Positions 25,274 through 33,196 of a stretch of DNA of 64,000 nucleotides are shown piece after piece. Position 1 is the stretch's first letter, and each line of letters opens with the position of its first letter. The position numbers and the translations under genes were made by a program. This stretch comes from JAXMDT01 sp046348685 (GTDB taxonomy: Bacteria > Pseudomonadota > Alphaproteobacteria > Rickettsiales > UBA998). The stretch lies in assembly GCA_046348685.1 (NCBI GenBank), contig JAXMDT010000006.1:1-64000 (forward strand), in the 5' to 3' direction. Below the pieces are notes generated by a model. It did no database searches. It had not been told where the DNA came from and was given only the letters and a program-made list of their open reading frames with translations.

Positions 25274-26023
25274 ATGAAGATTCTTGTCCCTGTTAAACGC
25301 GTTCTCGATTACACGATTAAAGCGCGCGTCAAGCCGGATGGCTCAGGTGTCGATCTTTCGAATGTCAAGATGTCGATGAACCCCTTCGACGAAATCGCGG
25401 TAGAAGAGGCATTGAAACTCAAAGAAAAAGGTGTGGCGGCGGAAGTCATCGTGCTTTCCATCGGCACGGATGCCGTCGTGGAAACGTTGCGCACCGGACT
25501 TGCCATGGGCGCCGACCGCGCGATTCACATTAAGACGGACCAGCTGATCCAGCCGCTTGCCGCAGCAAAACTCATCAAGCATGTCGTGGAAAAAGAATCG
25601 CCGCAGATCGTGATCCTCGGAAAGCAGGCGATCGATGACGATGCCAATCAAACCGGCCAGATGCTGGCAGCGTTGCTTAACTGGGGGCAGGGAACCTTTG
25701 CCTCGAAAGTGGACATCGGGGATGGCACTGCGAACGTGACGCGCGAAGTCGATGGCGGACTGATGCGTGTTTCGCTGAAACTGCCATGCGTTATCACGAC
25801 CGATCTACGCCTCAACCAGCCGCGCTATGCGTCGCTGCCCAATATCATGAAAGCGCGTTCGAAACCGGTGGAAGCGATCGATGCGGCCAGCCTCGGCATT
25901 GATCTCGCGCCGCGCCTTTCGGTGCAGAAAGTAGAAGAGCCGCCAAAGCGCAAAGGCGGCGGCAAAGTGAAATCAGTGGAAGAGTTGGTCGATAAACTGA
26001 AGAACGAGGCGAAGGTACTTTAG
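25274..26023 (+). CDS. etfB: Electron transfer flavoprotein beta subunit
   Basis: A 249-residue subunit of the ETF heterodimer, which passes electrons from acyl-CoA and other dehydrogenases to ETF-quinone oxidoreductase. Landmarks: MKILVPVKRVLDYTIK, NPFDEIAVEEALKLKEKG, ADRAIHIKTD and LGKQAIDDDANQTGQM. I start at ATG 25274, preceded by AAGGAAAA; an upstream GTG would add eight residues. It pairs with etfA downstream, but 96 bases containing two family A repeats separate them. Confidence 0.96.
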   Translation: MKILVPVKRVLDYTIKARVKPDGSGVDLSNVKMSMNPFDEIAVEEALKLKEKGVAAEVIVLSIGTDAVVETLRTGLAMGADRAIHIKTDQLIQPLAAAKLIKHVVEKESPQIVILGKQAIDDDANQTGQMLAALLNWGQGTFASKVDIGDGTANVTREVDGGLMRVSLKLPCVITTDLRLNQPRYASLPNIMKARSKPVEAIDAASLGIDLAPRLSVQKVEEPPKRKGGGKVKSVEELVDKLKNEAKVL

Positions 26024-26024
26024 C

Positions 26025-26110
26025 GTCATCCTGAGCGTAGCGAAGGATCTAGATTCTTCGCCTTCGGCTCAGAATGACAATAACTGGATTCCAGCTTTCG
26101 CTGGAATGAC
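26025..26110. repeat. Family A repeats (long and short forms) between etfB and etfA
   Basis: The long form at 26025-26078 begins GTCATCCTGAGCG and ends CTCAGAATGAC. The short form at 26084-26110 begins CTGGATTCCAGC and ends GCTGGAATGAC, and is identical to the copy at 31587-31613. Each is an imperfect palindrome. Neither is followed by a T-run. Confidence 0.75.
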
Positions 26111-26119
26111 GAGGACAAG

Positions 26120-27043
26120 ATGACGATACTAGTCTTAGCAGAACAGCACAGCGGCGCGATCACGCCAGCCACGCGCGCGACGGTGACGGCGGGCGTGCAG
26201 CTGGGTGGCGGCGTGCATATATTGGTAATCGGCAACGATATTTCCGGCGTTGCGGCGACGGCGAAATTAAATGGCGTTGAAAAAATCCTGACGCTGGACG
26301 GTGCGCCGTATGAGCATGGGCTTTCGGAAAATATCGCGCCAGCGGTTGCAGGCATCGCTAAAAATTATTCGCATGTGATTGCCGCGGCGACGACGTTCGG
26401 CAAAGATGTGCTGCCGCGTATCGCGGCACTGCTCGATGTGGCGCAGGTCTCGGATGTGATTCGCATCGTTTCTCCCGATACGTTCGTGCATCCTGTCTAT
26501 GCCGGTAACGTGCTCGAAACGGTGCAGGCGAAAGACGCGATTAAAGTGCTGACGATTCGCCCCACCAGTTTTGATAAAGCAGCCGATGGCGGCAGTGCAG
26601 TAGTGGAAGCTGTTAGCGCTGGAAGTGACAGCGGGCTTTCAAGTTTCGTGAGTCTGGAGGAAAGTAAATCGGCGCGGCCTGAATTGACCTCGGCGCGCGT
26701 CGTGATTTCCGGCGGACGCGGTTTAGGTTCGGCAGAAAATTTTAAATTGCTGGAGAAGATTGCCGATAAATTGAATGCGGCGATTGGCGCTTCGCGCGCG
26801 GCAGTGGATGCGGGTTATGTTCCGAACGACTACCAAGTGGGACAGACCGGCAAAGTTGTTGCGCCCGAGCTTTATATCGCAATCGGGATTTCCGGCGCCA
26901 TCCAGCACTTGGCGGGCATGAAAGACAGCAAGATCATCGTCGCCATCAACAAGGACGAAAACGCCCCGATCTTCGAAATCGCCGACTATGGGTTAGTAGG
27001 CGATTTATTCGAGATACTGCCGAAGTTAGAGCAAACTATATGA
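26120..27043 (+). CDS. etfA: Electron transfer flavoprotein alpha subunit
   Basis: A 307-residue FAD-binding ETF subunit. The C-terminal FAD domain is intact: VISGGRGLGSAENF, GASRAAVDAGYVPNDYQVGQ, VAPELYIAIGISGAIQHLAG and INKDENAPIFEIADYGLVGD. The N-terminal domain contacts the beta subunit. Length and start are typical. A family A repeat lies directly after its stop (27045-27072). Confidence 0.97.
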   Translation: MTILVLAEQHSGAITPATRATVTAGVQLGGGVHILVIGNDISGVAATAKLNGVEKILTLDGAPYEHGLSENIAPAVAGIAKNYSHVIAAATTFGKDVLPRIAALLDVAQVSDVIRIVSPDTFVHPVYAGNVLETVQAKDAIKVLTIRPTSFDKAADGGSAVVEAVSAGSDSGLSSFVSLEESKSARPELTSARVVISGGRGLGSAENFKLLEKIADKLNAAIGASRAAVDAGYVPNDYQVGQTGKVVAPELYIAIGISGAIQHLAGMKDSKIIVAINKDENAPIFEIADYGLVGDLFEILPKLEQTI

Positions 27044-27044
27044 T

Positions 27045-27072
27045 CGTGGATCCCGGCCTTCGCCGGGATGAC
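27045..27072. repeat. Family A short repeat, solo copy
   Basis: This 28-base copy starts CGTGGATCCCGG and ends CGCCGGGATGAC. It is identical to the right arm of the second GIY-YIG cassette (61158-61185). It lies in the convergent space between etfA and the Pro/Gln-rich gene and may aid transcription termination. Confidence 0.75.
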
Positions 27073-27092
27073 CACATCAATTAAAAAATTTA

Positions 27093-27941
27093 TTACAGCC
27101 TTACGATAATCGAACGCAGTGACTTGCCGACGCTAACGGTGGTATCCGCCGTGTTGCCGTCCAGTTCTGCGTGGATTTTGTAGGTGCCGGGTTTCAGGCG
27201 GGCAAGCAGGATCGGCCCGTCGGTTGCCTGATTGTAGAGCGTATTGCCTTCCTTATCGGTGATGCTGGCATTGACGATCGCCAGATAATCACCGTTCTTG
27301 CCGGCGAACAGCACTTTCAGCGTGTAATCTTTTTCAATCGACTGCATGCGCGCCTGATCGGAACTGCCGACACCACCACTCACAAAATCTCCATTCGTAT
27401 TGGAGTCAGGAGCCTGTCCCATCGGAGCGGAGTATCCGACGCCCGGAGGTGCGGCATTGCCACCGAACGGCTGAGGGCTGAACCCTTGTTGAGGTGCAGG
27501 TGCCGCGTTATTGTAGCTCGGTGCGGGTGGTGGAGGAGGTGGCGGCGGTGGTGAAGGCACGTTGTAGCCGCCGGTAAAACCTATAGCAGGTGCTTGATAC
27601 CCTGCAGCGGGTGCAGCGCCATTATAGCTGGGCGCCGGAGCGGGTGGCTGCACGGGCGGGGAATAATTCGGATCCGGGTTAGGAGCATAAACTGGAGCTG
27701 CCTGTTGATTATAGGCAGGCTGGCCGTATCCGGAAGTCGAAGGATTGGAATAGGCCGAATTCGATGAACCGCCATAATAGCTTCCAGAGGAAGCCGTATT
27801 GGATGTCGGCTGCTGCGACGGGGCGGAGCCGATGCTGGGGACGTAATGATCCGGCGGGGTCTGATTGAGATATTGGGCAAGAGCCGGTGAAGCAGCGAGA
27901 ACGCTGACGGCCACAACGGTTACAAATGGGGCAAACAACAT
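27093..27941 (-). CDS. Secreted Pro/Tyr/Gln-rich protein with C-terminal beta domain
   Basis: A 282-residue protein with a signal peptide (MLFAPFVTVVAVSVLAASPALA). Residues about 30-190 are low-complexity Pro/Ser/Tyr/Gly/Gln. The last 85 residues (YTLKVLFAGKNGDYLAIVNA, then GTYKIHAELDGN) look like an immunoglobulin-like or transthyretin-like regulatory fold. A strong ribosome site AAAGGAGG sits before ATG 27941; the longer upstream frame lacks one. It converges on etfA. The function is unknown; an envelope location is likely. Confidence 0.65.
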   Translation of the reverse strand: MLFAPFVTVVAVSVLAASPALAQYLNQTPPDHYVPSIGSAPSQQPTSNTASSGSYYGGSSNSAYSNPSTSGYGQPAYNQQAAPVYAPNPDPNYSPPVQPPAPAPSYNGAAPAAGYQAPAIGFTGGYNVPSPPPPPPPPPAPSYNNAAPAPQQGFSPQPFGGNAAPPGVGYSAPMGQAPDSNTNGDFVSGGVGSSDQARMQSIEKDYTLKVLFAGKNGDYLAIVNASITDKEGNTLYNQATDGPILLARLKPGTYKIHAELDGNTADTTVSVGKSLRSIIVRL

Positions 27942-28005
27942 GATATCCTCCTTTAGAGGTTGAGTGCGAGAGTAATATAGTGCAAAAGAACGAAATAAAA
28001 AGTCT

Positions 28006-29649
28006 ATGATGCAACTATACCTTTCACAGATAAATCCTATTGTGGGCGACCTCAAGGGAAACCATGAAAAACTTTGCTCTGCGTGGAAAAAAGCAAAGGA
28101 AATGGGCGCTGATCTCATTGTTTTTCCGGAGCTTGCCATTACAGGTTATCCACCCGAAGACCTGGTGCTAATGCCATCTTTCCAGCAGGCGGCGATGCAG
28201 GCAGTCGAAAAGCTGGCCAACGAAACGGTGGATGGCCCTGCCATCATTACCGGCGGAATCTGGCACGACGGCACACAGCTTTATAATTCCGCGTTTCTGA
28301 TTGAAGAAGGGAATATCGCCCGCATCCAGTTCAAGCATCATCTGCCGAATTATGGCGTATTTGACGAAAAACGCGTCTTTGCCTGCGGCCCGCTGCCGGA
28401 GGTTGTCGAATGGAGAGGAATCAGAATCGGCCTGCTCGTCTGCGAAGACATGTGGGGCGATGAATCGGTTGCGCACGTGGCGAAACAAAATCCGGATGTG
28501 CTGATTTCCATTAATGCTTCCCCCTATGAACGCGGTAAAATGAGCGCGCGAGAAGAGGTGGCGCGCGATGCGGTATCCACCTGCCGTGCGCCGCTGTTTT
28601 ATGTGAATACGGTCGGCGGGCAGGATGAAATCGTCTTTGACGGCCGTTCATTTGTGATGGATGCATCCGGTGAGGTATGCGGCAAGTTCAAGGCATTCGA
28701 AGAGCAGGTTTCGGGTTTCGGGTTTCAGGTTTCGGGAAAAGAAATTGAATTACTCTCCCCTGACAGCTGGAACCTGGAACCTAAAGCGTTAGAGCTGCTC
28801 TACCTCGCCATGATGACCGGCGTGCGGGATTACGTGGAAAAAAATAATTTTCCCGGCGTGGTGATCGGGCTGTCGGGGGGAATCGATTCGGCATTGACGG
28901 CGTGTGTGGCGGTGGATGCGCTCGGGCCGGAGCGGGTGCATTGCGTAATGATGCCCTCGAAGTATACCTCCGATATCAGTGTCGTCGATGCGACTAAACT
29001 TGCCACCGAACTTGGCGTGACCTACAACATCGTCACCATCGCGCAAGGCATGGAAGCGGTGGAGGGTATGCTGGCCGGTATACGCGATCAGCTGACCTCG
29101 CTGGCGATGGAAAATATCCAGCCGCGGATTCGCGGATTGCTGTTGATGGCGATCAGCAATTCCACCGGTAAAATCCTGCTGACGACCGGTAATAAATCCG
29201 AAATGGCGACCGGTTATGCCACGCTTTACGGGGATATGTGCGGTGCATTCAATGTATTGAAAGACCTTTATAAAATGGAAGTCTATGCGCTCTCCGAATG
29301 GCGCAATATGTCGATGCCGCAAGGTGCGAAAGGGCCGGAAGGTGCGGTGATTCCAGAGAGGATTATATCCCGCCCGCCCAGCGCCGAACTGAAGCCGGAC
29401 CAAACTGATCAGGATACACTGCCGCCCTATGCGACACTCGATGCGATCCTGAAAGGGCTGGTGGAGGAACGCTTGTCTGTAGAGGATCTGACCGCGCGCG
29501 GATTTGAAAAAACGATGATCGAACAGGTGGCTGGCATGCTGTTTCGCTCGGAATATAAACGCCGGCAAGCCCCGCCGGGGGTCAAACTCTCCTCGATGAG
29601 CTTTGGCCGCGATCGGAGATACCCGCTGACCAACGGGTTTAAACTCTAA
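28006..29649 (+). CDS. nadE: Glutamine-dependent NAD+ synthase, with in-frame repeat insert
   Basis: A 547-residue two-domain enzyme. The N-terminal nitrilase-like glutaminase has E42 (FPELAITGYPPEDL), K110 (FKHHLPNYGVFDE) and C146 (LVCEDMWGD). The C-terminal NAD synthase domain has the P-loop SGGIDSALT and the later GNKSEMATGYATLYGD. It amidates nicotinic acid adenine dinucleotide to NAD+ with glutamine-derived ammonia. Residues about 234-259 (from QVSGFGFQ to WNLEP) are encoded by a family C repeat in the interdomain linker. All catalytic residues are outside it, so the enzyme can plausibly still work. ATG 28009 is an alternative start. Confidence 0.95.
   Translation: MMQLYLSQINPIVGDLKGNHEKLCSAWKKAKEMGADLIVFPELAITGYPPEDLVLMPSFQQAAMQAVEKLANETVDGPAIITGGIWHDGTQLYNSAFLIEEGNIARIQFKHHLPNYGVFDEKRVFACGPLPEVVEWRGIRIGLLVCEDMWGDESVAHVAKQNPDVLISINASPYERGKMSAREEVARDAVSTCRAPLFYVNTVGGQDEIVFDGRSFVMDASGEVCGKFKAFEEQVSGFGFQVSGKEIELLSPDSWNLEPKALELLYLAMMTGVRDYVEKNNFPGVVIGLSGGIDSALTACVAVDALGPERVHCVMMPSKYTSDISVVDATKLATELGVTYNIVTIAQGMEAVEGMLAGIRDQLTSLAMENIQPRIRGLLLMAISNSTGKILLTTGNKSEMATGYATLYGDMCGAFNVLKDLYKMEVYALSEWRNMSMPQGAKGPEGAVIPERIISRPPSAELKPDQTDQDTLPPYATLDAILKGLVEERLSVEDLTARGFEKTMIEQVAGMLFRSEYKRRQAPPGVKLSSMSFGRDRRYPLTNGFKL
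28706..28783. repeat. Family C repeat inserted in frame within nadE
   Basis: The left arm (28706-28738) has repeated GGTTTCGGGTTTC units. The right arm (28765-28783) reads AGCTGGAACCTGGAACCTA, the inverse type. The 78-base element is a multiple of three and keeps the frame open. Confidence 0.75.
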
Positions 29650-29652
29650 TAT

Positions 29653-29786
29653 GTCATACCGGCCTTCGCCGGTGCGATATTATCTCAGTAACGAAGTTTT
29701 GTTGTAATTCCCGCTCCTGGCCTTTATATCGTCATCCTGAGCGCTGCGAAGGATCTGGAGATTCTTCGCCTACGGCTCAGAATGAC
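29653..29786. repeat. Family A repeats between nadE and gltX
   Basis: A degenerate short copy (GTCATACCGG to GCCGGTGCG) lies near 29653-29676. A long form at 29731-29786 (GTCATCCTGAGCG to CTCAGAATGAC) closely matches the copy after etfB at 26025-26078. These fill most of the intergenic space before the gltX start. Confidence 0.65.
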
Positions 29787-29794
29787 AAAAGAAT

Positions 29795-31138
29795 ATGACC
29801 CAAAAAATTAAAGTCCGTTTTGCCCCATCCCCTACGGGATATCTCCATGTCGGTAACGTGCGCACGGCGCTCGTCAATTGGCTGTTCGTGAAAAAACACG
29901 GCGGCACGTTTTTGCTGCGCATCGATGATACGGATATGGAACGCTCCAGGGTGGAGTATGAGGAAGCCATCGCCGAAGACCTCACCTGGCTCGGACTAAA
30001 CTGGGATGAGGGTGCAAAGCAATCCGACCGCATGAACCGCTATGAACTCGCCAAGCAAAAGCTGGTGGATTCGGGAAGGCTTTATCCTTGCTACGAAACG
30101 CAGGAAGAACTGGACGTGCGCCGCAAGCTCCAGGTCTCGCGCGGCAAGCCGCCGATCTACGACCGCGCCGCGCTGGAAATGACCGACGAGCAGAAGCAAA
30201 AATACGAAGCGGAAGGCAGAAAACCGCACTGGCGCTTCAAGCTGGAAAATAAAAGCATCGTCTGGGACGACATGGTGCGCGGCAAGTGTGAGTTTCACGG
30301 TACGCATGTGAGCGATCCGGTGCTGGTGCGCGAAGACGGCGTGCCGCTTTATACGCTTTCTTCCGTCGTCGATGACGGCGAGATGAATATCACGCATATC
30401 ATTCGTGGTGAAGACCATGTGAGCAATTCGGCCGTGCAGGTGCAGCTGTTTGAGGCGCTTGGATTCGCCGTGCCGCAGATGGCGCATATCGCGCTGCTCA
30501 AAATGAAAGACGGAGAACTTTCCAAACGCAAAGGCGGCGGCGACATTCGCTCCATGCGCGCCAAGGGCATTTTCCCGATGGCGATCAATTCGCTGCTCGC
30601 GGCGATCGGAACATCCGATGCGGTGGAATTGGCGCCGTCGCTGGATGTGCTGGCGGACAAGTTCGACTTCAAAAAATTCGGCCGCGCCGTTGCGCAATAT
30701 GATGAAGACGAACTGCTCCGCCTCAATACGAAATTGCTGCATTCGCTTTCTTACGCAGAGGTGCATGACAAGCTCGAAGCACTGGACCTGCATCATATTC
30801 CTGAAAATTTCTGGCTCGCCATCCGCGAGAACCTGACGACGCTGCCGGAAGCGAAAGTCTGGTGGGAACTCGTGCAATTGCCGCTGACGCCGGTGATCCA
30901 GGATGCGGATTATCTTTCCAAAGCAGCAGAACTGCTGCCGAGCGGCGAGTGGGATGCAACGACGTGGAAGAGTTTCACGGAAGCCGTGAAAAACGCCACC
31001 GGTCGCAAGGGAAAAGATCTTTTCATGCCTCTGCGACTTGCGCTGACGGCACGCGAAGACGGCCCTGACCTCAGCAAAGTCTTCCAGCTACTCGGGCGCG
31101 AAAAAGCTGAACAACGGATGCTGGGTAAAGCGGCATAA
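29795..31138 (+). CDS. gltX: Glutamyl-tRNA synthetase
   Basis: A 447-residue class I synthetase that charges tRNA-Glu. The HIGH-type signature is FAPSPTGYLHVGNVRTAL, and the KMSKS-type loop is ELSKRKGGGDI. LRIDDTDMERSR and ITHIIRGEDHVSN are further family landmarks. The C-terminal third is the helical anticodon-binding region. Alphaproteobacteria often have two GltX paralogues, one acting on tRNA-Gln; which this is cannot be told by eye. It is followed by the first GIY-YIG cassette. Confidence 0.95.
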   Translation: MTQKIKVRFAPSPTGYLHVGNVRTALVNWLFVKKHGGTFLLRIDDTDMERSRVEYEEAIAEDLTWLGLNWDEGAKQSDRMNRYELAKQKLVDSGRLYPCYETQEELDVRRKLQVSRGKPPIYDRAALEMTDEQKQKYEAEGRKPHWRFKLENKSIVWDDMVRGKCEFHGTHVSDPVLVREDGVPLYTLSSVVDDGEMNITHIIRGEDHVSNSAVQVQLFEALGFAVPQMAHIALLKMKDGELSKRKGGGDIRSMRAKGIFPMAINSLLAAIGTSDAVELAPSLDVLADKFDFKKFGRAVAQYDEDELLRLNTKLLHSLSYAEVHDKLEALDLHHIPENFWLAIRENLTTLPEAKVWWELVQLPLTPVIQDADYLSKAAELLPSGEWDATTWKSFTEAVKNATGRKGKDLFMPLRLALTAREDGPDLSKVFQLLGREKAEQRMLGKAA

Positions 31139-31142
31139 ACTG

Positions 31143-31185
31143 AATTCCAGATTGCGATGCCTTCGGCATCTTGTCTGGAATGACA
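31143..31185. repeat. Family A repeat, variant, downstream of gltX
   Basis: It starts ATTCCAGATTGCGATG and ends CATCTTGTCTGGAATGAC, imperfectly palindromic with a CCTTCGG loop. It lies just outside the GIY-YIG cassette. Confidence 0.6.
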
Positions 31186-31207
31186 ATTATAAAATGTTAG
31201 TGTATGC

Positions 31208-31613
31208 GTCATTCCAGCGAAAGCTGGAATCCAGGTCTTAATCATGCAGCAGTCATATGTTTATATCATGGCTAGCAAGCGAAATGGGACGCTTTATATC
31301 GGCGTTACATCCAATCTTACTCAGCGAGTCTATCAGCATAAAGAAGGTTTGGCTGATGGCTTCACCAAAAAGTATAATATCAAACTGCTGGTTTATTATG
31401 AAATTCACGAAGAAATAGAGCAAGCTATCCTCCGGGAGACACAGATGAAGGCATGGCAGCGAAAATGGAAGCTGGAATTGATAGAAAAGTTCAATCCGGA
31501 CTGGAAAGATTTATATGAAACCATTATTTAGTCTGGATTCCAGCTTTCGCCGCCGCCACGGTGGCTGGAATGACGACCTAACTCTACTGGATTCCAGCTT
31601 TCGCTGGAATGAC
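31208..31613. mobile_element. GIY-YIG cassette 1 with perfect 27-bp inverted arms (family A)
   Basis: The left arm 31208-31234 (GTCATTCCAGCG to GGAATCCAG) is the exact reverse complement of the right arm 31587-31613. A longer related copy (31533-31574) lies inside the right arm. Between them is one gene, a GIY-YIG nuclease. The arms are themselves palindromic and occur solo elsewhere, so the boundaries are inferred. Confidence 0.65.
31244..31531 (+). CDS. GIY-YIG nuclease domain protein (UPF0213-like), copy 1
   Basis: A 95-residue single-domain GIY-YIG nuclease. The motif VYIMASKRNGTLYIGVTSN holds the two paired strands, followed by the conserved Arg and His (TQRVYQHKEG) and the metal-binding Glu (ILRETQMKAW). 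FTKKYNIKLLVYYE and NPDWKDLY are typical of this subgroup. It is paralogous to the gene at 60872. It sits between inverted family A repeats in the gltX-cysS interval. Relatives of this size are abundant orphan genes of unclear role. A nuclease activity is expected from the intact residues. Confidence 0.92.
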   Translation: MQQSYVYIMASKRNGTLYIGVTSNLTQRVYQHKEGLADGFTKKYNIKLLVYYEIHEEIEQAILRETQMKAWQRKWKLELIEKFNPDWKDLYETII

Positions 31614-31621
31614 GTTTTTAA

Positions 31622-33196
31622 ATGACCATCTCCCTCTATAACACGCTCACCCGCCAGAAAGACGCCCTTGTTCCTGAGAATGAGAAGAATGTCCGCATGT
31701 ATGTGTGCGGGCCGACGGTGTATGACCGGGCGCATCTGGGTAATGCGCGCTCGGTGGTGGTGTATGATGTGCTCTACCGGCTGCTGCGGCATGTGTACGG
31801 CGAAAAGCAGGTTACCTATGTGCGCAACATCACCGATGTCGATGACAAGATCAACAAGGCCGCCGTTGAGCGCGGCATCACGATTCAACAGCTGACGCAG
31901 GAAGTCACCGGCTGGTTCCATGCCGATATGGAAGCGCTGAATTGCTTAGAGTTGCCGGAAAAAAATCAGCCGCGTGCAACACAGTATATTAAACAAATGA
32001 TCAAGATGATCGAAAGCCTGATTGCGAATGGCAATGCTTACGTGGCCGAAGGGCATGTTTTGTTTGATGTAAACACCTCCCCCAGTAGGGGGGAGGATGG
32101 GAGGGGGGCGTTGGATGCTCAGAGTTCCCAAAGCCCCCACCCTAACCTTTCCCCTACTGGGGTGGGAAATTGGTATTATGGCATGCTTTCGGGACGTTCG
32201 CTGGATGATCTGATTGCCGGGGCGCGGGTGGAAGTTGCGCCGTACAAGAAAAGTCCCGGTGATTTTGTGCTGTGGAAACCCGCAGCGGCGACCGACGATG
32301 CATCGAGCAAATTTGAATCCCCCTGGGGAGTAGGGCGTCCCGGCTGGCATATCGAATGCTCGGCGATGGCGACGGAACTTCTCGGCGATACTTTCGATAT
32401 ACATGGCGGCGGCGCGGATTTGATGTTCCCGCACCATGAGAACGAAATCGCGCAGGCCTGCGCCGCCAATCCCGGATCACGCTTCGCGAAGATGTGGGTG
32501 CATAACGGATTCCTCACCGTGCATGGCGAGAAGATGAGCAAATCGCTCGGCAATTTCATCACCGTGCGCGATTTGCTGGATAAGGGCGTGCATGGCGAAG
32601 TGATCCGCTTCGCGCTGCTCTCAACGCATTACCGCAAACCGCTCGACTGGACGGACAAGCTGGTTGAAGAAGCTTTTTTTGATCTCAAGTATTTTGCTCA
32701 ATATCTATGGCAGAATCAGGGTTTTAAATTTGATAAATTTGAAAAAGAATGGAAAACATTTTCACGCGAACCTGAAGCACAAATTTATCTTTCAAGATTT
32801 TACGAGAGCTTAGAAAGCGATCTCAACTTTAGTGTTGCAAAAACTGTTATTTACGATGTTATTGATGAAATTAAAAAACATGTTTTTAATTTAGAAGATA
32901 AAGAAGACAATCAAGAAAATGAAAAAAACTATTTCATTTATCGTTCAACATTACGGGAAATGTGTGAATTTCTGGGATTATGTACTGTCAACTTTGTTGA
33001 GTGGCAAAAGCAGGAAGAAGCCAACAAAAATAGCGGTAGCGATGTAGAAGCGATTCAAAATCGCATCGGAGCGCGGAAAGCAGCTAAGCTTGCCAAGAAC
33101 TGGGCGGAGGCAGACCGCATACGCGATGAACTAAAAGCCGAGGGCATCCTGCTCGAAGACAAGCCGGGTGATGTGACGGAGTGGAGAAGGCTTTAA
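31622..33196 (+). CDS. cysS: Cysteinyl-tRNA synthetase with in-frame repeat insert
   Basis: A 524-residue class I synthetase that charges tRNA-Cys. It has MYVCGPTVYDRAHLGNARS with zinc ligand C29, GWHIECSAMATELLGD, MFPHHENEIAQ and the KMSKS loop GEKMSKSLGNF. Residues about 151-184 (NTSPSRGEDG to TGVGNW) are a family B insert between FDV and YYGMLSGRSLDD, normally contiguous in the family. The C-terminal domain from about 32675 to 33050 is strikingly AT-rich compared with the rest. The stop overlaps the TIR gene start (TAATG). The catalytic residues are unaffected. Confidence 0.95.
   Translation: MTISLYNTLTRQKDALVPENEKNVRMYVCGPTVYDRAHLGNARSVVVYDVLYRLLRHVYGEKQVTYVRNITDVDDKINKAAVERGITIQQLTQEVTGWFHADMEALNCLELPEKNQPRATQYIKQMIKMIESLIANGNAYVAEGHVLFDVNTSPSRGEDGRGALDAQSSQSPHPNLSPTGVGNWYYGMLSGRSLDDLIAGARVEVAPYKKSPGDFVLWKPAAATDDASSKFESPWGVGRPGWHIECSAMATELLGDTFDIHGGGADLMFPHHENEIAQACAANPGSRFAKMWVHNGFLTVHGEKMSKSLGNFITVRDLLDKGVHGEVIRFALLSTHYRKPLDWTDKLVEEAFFDLKYFAQYLWQNQGFKFDKFEKEWKTFSREPEAQIYLSRFYESLESDLNFSVAKTVIYDVIDEIKKHVFNLEDKEDNQENEKNYFIYRSTLREMCEFLGLCTVNFVEWQKQEEANKNSGSDVEAIQNRIGARKAAKLAKNWAEADRIRDELKAEGILLEDKPGDVTEWRRL
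32076..32166. repeat. Family B repeat inserted in frame within cysS
   Basis: The left arm (32076-32108) reads CCTCCCCCAGTAGGGGGG then AGGATGGGAGG. The right arm (32133-32166) has CACCCTAACC and CCCCTACTGGGGTGGG, inverted. No cargo gene lies between them. It is translated as part of CysS. Confidence 0.75.

Noticed and set aside
26025..26110. Intrinsic terminators between etfB and etfA
   Set aside because: The hairpins lack T-runs and match dispersed family A repeats found in many other places.
31143..31613. RAYT/REP transposon
   Set aside because: The gene is GIY-YIG, without the HUH motif and catalytic tyrosine of Y1 transposases.
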